A stretch of DNA of 64,000 bases from positions 1,101,963 to 1,165,962 of the forward strand of contig NZ_JH636434.1 in NCBI RefSeq assembly GCF_000255655.1, written 5' to 3'. The first letter of the stretch is position 1. Each line of letters begins with the position of its first letter. The notes under the pieces were generated by a model. The model was not told the origin of the DNA, made no database searches, and was given only the letters and a program-made list of their open reading frames with translations. Below are positions 61,471-64,000 of the stretch, piece after piece. The stretch is from Schlesneria paludicola DSM 18645 (GTDB taxonomy: Bacteria; Planctomycetota; Planctomycetia; Planctomycetales; Planctomycetaceae). The position numbers and the translations under genes are program-made.

Positions 61471-64000
61471 ATGCTGCTGATGAATTGGCTCGGTGAAGTG
61501 TGTCAGGGTCGATTGCGAGTCCGTCCACGTCGCTGCCGTCGCTCGATCCCGTCAGCGCAAGCGATCGTCCAAGTTGAATCACTGGAACAACGGCGGATGT
61601 TGGCGGCAGACTTGAGTGCCGCAGTTGTCGGTACAGTCTTAACTGTGACTGAAGCGAATACGAGCCTTGGTGCGGACAATAATGTCACACTCAAATATGT
61701 CCCCGCAGCCATCCCAGGAACGTTTGATTTGCATCTGATTGGTGCGGGCGGAACGACGATTAATGGGGTCACGGATTTTAATGTCACGACGGCGTATCTC
61801 GGCCCATTTACGTCCATTAGCATTGATACCGGCGGAGGCAGCGACAAGATCACACTGGACTCGACGAGTCAGGACTTCGCCTTCCCTCTCGGAATCGCAC
61901 TCGTCGGTGGCACGGGCGATGACACCTATGCCTTCAGTATGAATTCCGGACTTGGCGCGGTCTCAATTGCGGATCCAAGTGGTAACGATACGTTGGATTT
62001 TTCATCGAGCACAACCGCCTTGGCCGTGAACCTCGGCATCACTTCCGCACAGGCCGTCAACGCGAATCTGAACTTGACCCTCGCGTCTGGTGCGTCAATT
62101 GAGAATGTCATCGGTGGATTGGGGAACGACAAATTCACCGGCAACACGCTCGACAACACCTTTACCAGCGGCGGCGGAACGGATACCTACTACTTCAATA
62201 CCTCCTCGCAACTCGGCGCGGACACCATCGTTGACAGCACCGGCAAGGGAACGATCGACTTCACCGGAAGTACACCCGGTGTCGCATTGAACCTGGGTTT
62301 GGTCGCACAACAGATCGTCAATCCGAACTTGAAACTGACGCTCTCGTCCGCCACCGGCATCCAGAATGTCATCGGCGGACTTGGAAACGACAAGCTGACC
62401 GGCAACACGCTCGACAACACTTTTACCAGTGGCGGCGGGGCTGGTACCTACTACTTCAATACCTCCTCGCAACTCGGCGCGGACACCATCGTTGACAGCA
62501 CCGGCAAGGGAACGATCGACTTCACCGGAAGTACACCCGGTGTCGCATTGAACCTGGGTTTGGTCGCACAACAGATCGTCAATCCGAACTTGAAACTGAC
62601 GCTCTCGTCCGCCACCGGCATCCAGAATGTCATCGGCGGACTTGGAAACGACAAGCTGACCGGCAACACGCTCAACAACACCTTCACCAGCGGCGGTGGG
62701 GCTGATACCTATTATTTCAACACCTCATCGCAGCTCGGTGCAGACACTATCATCGACGGCACCACCAAGGGAACGATCGACTTTACCGGAAGCACGCCTG
62801 GGGTCACCCTGAACCTGGGATCGACGGCCCAGCAGAACGTCAATTCAAATTTGAAACTGACGCTCTCATCCGCCACCGGAATTCAGAATGTCATCGGCGG
62901 AGCGGGGAACGACAAGTTCACAGGCAACACGCTCGACAACACCTTCACCAGCGGCGGCGGGGCCGACACCTACTATTTCAACACCTCTTCGCAACTTGGT
63001 GCAGATACCATCGTTGACAATACCGGCAAGGGAACGATCGACTTCACCGGAAGTACGCCTGCGGTCACAGTGAATCTGGGATCGACGGCCCAGCAGAACA
63101 TCAATTCAAATTTGAAATTGACGCTTACGTCCGCCACCGGAATCCAGAACGTCGTTGGCGGGCTCGGAAACGACAAGCTGACCGGCAACACGCTCGACAA
63201 CACTTTTACCAGTGGCGGCGGGGCTGATACCTACAACTTCAATACCTCCTCGCAGCTCGGTGCAGACACGATCGTTGACAGCACCGGCAAGGGAACGATC
63301 GACTTCACCGGAAGTACACCCGGTGTCGCATTGAACCTGGGTTCGGTCGCACAACAGATCGTCAATCCGAACTTGAAACTGACGCTCTCGTCGGCGACCG
63401 GAATCCAGAATGTCATCGGCGGACTCGGAAATGACAAGCTGACCGGCAACACGCTCGACAATACCTTTACCAGTGGCGGCGGGGCCGATACCTACTATTT
63501 CAAGACCTCCTCCCAGCTCGGTGCAGACACCATCATCGATAGTACCGGCAAAGGAACGATCGACTTTACCGGAAGCACGCCTGGGGTCACCCTGAACCTG
63601 GGATCGACGGCCCAGCAGAACGTCAATTCAAATTTAAAACTGACGCTCTCGTCGGCCACCGGCATCCAGAATGTCATCGGCGGACTCGGAAACGACAAGT
63701 TCACCGGTAACGCACTCGATAATACCTTCACCAACGGTGGAGGGATTGATACTTACTACTTCAATACCTCTTCGCAGCTCGGTGCGGACACCATCATCGA
63801 CAGCACCGGTAGGGGGACCGTCGACTTCACCGGAAGCACGCCTGCGGTCACCGTGAATCTGGGATCGACGGCCCAGCAGAACGTCAATTCAAATTTAAAA
63901 CTGACGCTCTCGTCGGCCACCGGCATCCAGAATGTCATCGGCGGACTCGGAAACGACAAGTTCACCGGTAACGCACTCGATAATACCTTCACCAACGGTG
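61471..64000 (+). CDS. Giant secreted RTX-like repeat protein (N-terminal part, runs off the window)
   Basis: An open frame from ATG 61471 to the window end, over 840 residues, with no stop. It begins with a basic leader and the motif VESLEQRRMLAAD (about residues 35-47), a sequence type found at the N-terminus of large secreted planctomycete proteins. A beta-rich region follows (GGGSDKITLDSTSQDFAFPL, VGGTGDDTYAFSM), then tandem 87-residue repeats, each with (V/I)GG(L/A)GNDK(F/L)TGN, GGGADTYYFNTSSQ and STGKGTIDFTG. The GGxGND and GGGxDTY pieces resemble RTX calcium-binding turns. AGGGG lies about 10 nt before ATG 61471. Likely an adhesin or surface protein; the C-terminal part is not visible. 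Confidence 0.85.
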   Translation, partial: MLLMNWLGEVCQGRLRVRPRRCRRSIPSAQAIVQVESLEQRRMLAADLSAAVVGTVLTVTEANTSLGADNNVTLKYVPAAIPGTFDLHLIGAGGTTINGVTDFNVTTAYLGPFTSISIDTGGGSDKITLDSTSQDFAFPLGIALVGGTGDDTYAFSMNSGLGAVSIADPSGNDTLDFSSSTTALAVNLGITSAQAVNANLNLTLASGASIENVIGGLGNDKFTGNTLDNTFTSGGGTDTYYFNTSSQLGADTIVDSTGKGTIDFTGSTPGVALNLGLVAQQIVNPNLKLTLSSATGIQNVIGGLGNDKLTGNTLDNTFTSGGGAGTYYFNTSSQLGADTIVDSTGKGTIDFTGSTPGVALNLGLVAQQIVNPNLKLTLSSATGIQNVIGGLGNDKLTGNTLNNTFTSGGGADTYYFNTSSQLGADTIIDGTTKGTIDFTGSTPGVTLNLGSTAQQNVNSNLKLTLSSATGIQNVIGGAGNDKFTGNTLDNTFTSGGGADTYYFNTSSQLGADTIVDNTGKGTIDFTGSTPAVTVNLGSTAQQNINSNLKLTLTSATGIQNVVGGLGNDKLTGNTLDNTFTSGGGADTYNFNTSSQLGADTIVDSTGKGTIDFTGSTPGVALNLGSVAQQIVNPNLKLTLSSATGIQNVIGGLGNDKLTGNTLDNTFTSGGGADTYYFKTSSQLGADTIIDSTGKGTIDFTGSTPGVTLNLGSTAQQNVNSNLKLTLSSATGIQNVIGGLGNDKFTGNALDNTFTNGGGIDTYYFNTSSQLGADTIIDSTGRGTVDFTGSTPAVTVNLGSTAQQNVNSNLKLTLSSATGIQNVIGGLGNDKFTGNALDNTFTNG
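62104..64000 (+). repeat. 261-bp tandem repeat array (at least 7 full units)
   Basis: The AATGTCATCGGxGG (or AACGTCGTTGG) landmark recurs at 62104, 62365, 62626, 62887, 63148, 63409, 63670 and 63931, i.e. exactly every 261 bases with no insertion or deletion. That is 87 codons per unit, in frame, and the array continues beyond the window. Units 1 and 2 are almost identical at DNA level; others alternate between two sequence types. Confidence 0.95.

Noticed and set aside
62095..63995. Series of 76-82 codon leftward frames in the last 2 kb
   Set aside because: They recur once per 261-bp unit because they are antisense shadows of the repeat; the rightward frame is continuous and has the leader and calcium-binding-type motifs.
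62104..64000. CRISPR array
   Set aside because: The units are 261 bp, coding and contiguous, with no short repeat-spacer alternation.

Overview
The window looks like a chromosomal segment of a member of the Planctomycetota, probably the Planctomycetaceae; the genus cannot be fixed from sequence alone. The evidence is two very large planctomycete-type cytochrome c proteins (PSCyt1/DUF1549/DUF1553, with CxxCH and [12 protein letters not shown] motifs), a squalene-associated FAD desaturase (HpnE type), a futalosine-pathway menaquinone enzyme (MqnE), many Tat-exported and lipoprotein-type envelope proteins, a Ser/Thr kinase fused to a sulfatase-modifying-factor domain, and a giant secreted protein with an LEQRRMLAAD leader. 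Genes are mostly single transcription units on both strands with long spacers, as is usual in this phylum. I found no rRNA, tRNA, CRISPR array, prophage or intact insertion sequence.

Layout. 0-6 kb: 5' end of a membrane permease-like gene, malate dehydrogenase, HpnE, a small conserved protein and a Tat-exported N,N-dimethylformamidase-like protein. 6-11 kb: prfB with its programmed +1 frameshift site, an OmpA-type lipoprotein, then a BlaI-type repressor and an M56 (BlaR1-like) membrane peptidase behind a large palindromic operator. 11-24 kb: a TPR metalloprotease-like protein, a D-threonine aldolase-like enzyme, a Tat NHL-repeat protein, a nucleoside hydrolase, a GT2 glycosyltransferase, two paralogous pilin-like peptides, a sugar-isomerase-like protein and an LCAT-like lipoprotein. 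24-36 kb: a probable two-gene envelope operon (four-repeat DUF11 protein plus TPR protein), a PQQ-type beta-propeller, a YkuD-like protein, a methyltransferase and secreted hypotheticals. 36-46 kb: the housekeeping part (mqnE, dgkA, nusB, ribH, rho, mutS). 46-60 kb: the two PSCyt1 proteins, a translationally coupled pair of PilZ-like proteins, an OmpH/Skp-like lipoprotein, a serine hydrolase, fabI and the kinase. 60-64 kb: a small possible ADP-ribosyltransferase-like protein and the start of a giant RTX-like protein that runs off the window.

The most distinctive structures are: (1) a strictly periodic 261-bp (87-residue) tandem repeat filling the last 1.9 kb; (2) a 45-bp near-perfect palindrome directly upstream of the BlaI/M56 pair, whose M56 protein ends in an NTF2-like domain instead of a penicillin sensor; (3) several families of small dispersed intergenic repeats with terminal inverted repeats, including two ~130-bp copies facing each other around 33.6-34.0 kb, each flanked by a different 7-nt direct repeat, which suggests MITE-like mobility; (4) the RTX-like gene and the small ART-like gene next to it. 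No single coherent new defence or metabolic system stands out. The BlaI/M56-NTF2 unit, the PilZ-like pair and the ART-like protein are the best candidates for undescribed function.
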